Below, piece by piece: positions 46,717 to 47,172 of a stretch of DNA of 47,172 bases. Source of the DNA: Chloroflexota bacterium. Its GTDB lineage: Bacteria; Chloroflexota; Dehalococcoidia; DSGV01. Made by a program: the position numbers and the translations under genes. The DNA lies in contig JAJYLG010000017.1 in NCBI GenBank assembly GCA_021787985.1, forward strand, positions 1-47,172. The letters are read 5' to 3'. The notes under the pieces are model-generated. The model did no database searches, had not been told where the DNA came from, and saw only the letters and a program-made list of their open reading frames with translations. Every line of letters starts with the position of its first letter. Positions within the stretch are counted from its first letter, which is position 1.

Positions 46717-47172
46717 CGTCAGCGACGGAGCTCCTTTCGCGGGCCCGATTGGTCTCGCGGGCGGTCCAACGGCCCCGGCCGTCTTCGCGCCTCGCCGCGA
46801 TTATGATCGCGTACCGAGGGCGGTGCCGCCAGCGCACGCTTGCGAGGACGCAGGACCGGGCGTGGGGAGCGGCAGAAGCGCTGGGGTATGCGGAACGGGG
46901 CTGCCACCTCCTGGATAGGGTTCGACGGGCGAATGGAGATCACGTCGTACGCGAGAGCCTCCTCAAGCGGCGCGGCGCTCCAGCAGTTCACCGGCGACGT
47001 GGCGGAGAAAGCGCGACGGGGCGGGGCCAGCGGGTGCCCCTGATTGGTGCGCCGCTGGGGACGGCATGACGGTCGTGGGTGACGGCCTCGGCCTCGAGGT
47101 CCGCGCGCTCCCGGAAAGTGCATCGCCAGTCGGGTATCTCGCGGTTTGGACTTGCCAGTGGAAGAACATCGG
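46717..47172. other. Gene-less end of the window
   Basis: No frame in the last 456 bases shows family features or a convincing ribosome binding site. It includes the region upstream of the carboxylase gene, which should hold its promoter, but I could not find a clear -35/-10 pair. A gene could begin beyond the edge. Confidence 0.5.

Noticed and set aside
43732-46806. A 1024-codon open frame on the plus strand over the carboxylase gene
   Set aside because: It is the antisense shadow of a well-supported carboxylase at high GC; it shows no family motif and has the composition of a reverse reading.
1-47172. CRISPR arrays, tRNA or rRNA genes, insertion sequences
   Set aside because: No regularly spaced repeats, no tRNA-like T-arm pattern, no rRNA segments and no transposase motifs were seen on either strand by reading; a covariance search would be needed to exclude small RNAs.

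Overview
The window is high-GC bacterial DNA that is densely packed with genes, mostly of acyl-CoA and redox metabolism. Strong AGGAGG-type ribosome binding sites, three luciferase-like (probably F420-dependent) oxidoreductases, several lipoproteins, an LGFP-repeat protein and a single-chain acyl-CoA carboxylase fit a Chloroflexota or actinobacterial-type soil or sediment organism. No rRNA or marker gene fixes the lineage, so this placement is inference. I saw no tRNA, rRNA, CRISPR array or insertion sequence.

Layout. 0-1.1 kb: the end of a phytoene-dehydrogenase-like gene, a truncated second copy, and two small tandem paralogues. 1.2-3.3 kb: a hydroxyacyl-CoA dehydrogenase/thiolase operon. 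3.7-9.7 kb: a lipoprotein, an LLM oxidoreductase, a URO-D-like protein, a crotonase, an LGFP protein, a SirB1-like protein and a DinB-like protein. 9.8-13.6 kb: an OmpR-type two-component system, a small secreted acidic protein and an SQR-like flavoprotein. 13.8-20.6 kb: two divergent units around a near-palindromic operator candidate. On the minus strand are PaaK-like and FadD-like CoA ligases and a small coupled protein. On the plus strand are a BcrB/HgdB-like subunit, an LLM oxidoreductase and a crotonase lacking its acid/base glutamates. 20.6-24.7 kb: a Psr/Phs/Ttr-type molybdoenzyme operon behind a promoter with a CRP/FNR-like box and a leader that can fold into alternative hairpins. 24.8-33.2 kb: acyl-CoA dehydrogenase, hydroxyacyl-CoA dehydrogenase, a TetR regulator, a CoA-transferase, an orphan amino-acid-type binding protein and a two-subunit B12 mutase. 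33.2-38.6 kb: a third LLM oxidoreductase, an internally duplicated membrane protein, and a PhnD-like lipoprotein with a NarL-type kinase and regulator. 38.8-40.6 kb: a split b6-type cytochrome b operon. 40.9-43 kb: a DUF5131/TcmP pair and a small acidic protein. 43.3-46.7 kb: a single-chain biotin-dependent acyl-CoA carboxylase.

How the parts may work together. The CoA ligases, CoA-transferase, dehydrogenases, crotonases, thiolase, B12 mutase and carboxylase can activate and degrade unusual acids, perhaps branched or aromatic. The same 10-bp core lies next to the -10 element of the TetR gene and of the mutase gene, so the TetR protein probably controls both. The molybdoenzyme, the cytochrome b module and the SQR-like protein suggest quinone-linked sulfur or oxyanion redox chemistry. 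The PhnD-like binding protein with kinase and regulator recalls the tetrathionate sensors TtrS/TtrR and could be the matching sensor.

Most notable: a B12 mutase whose methylmalonyl-CoA-mutase active-site residues appear replaced; a shared TetR operator; the attenuator-like leader with a CRP/FNR box at the molybdoenzyme operon; the orphan BcrB/HgdB-like subunit; and the split cytochrome b with a PetD-like partner carrying a large inserted domain.
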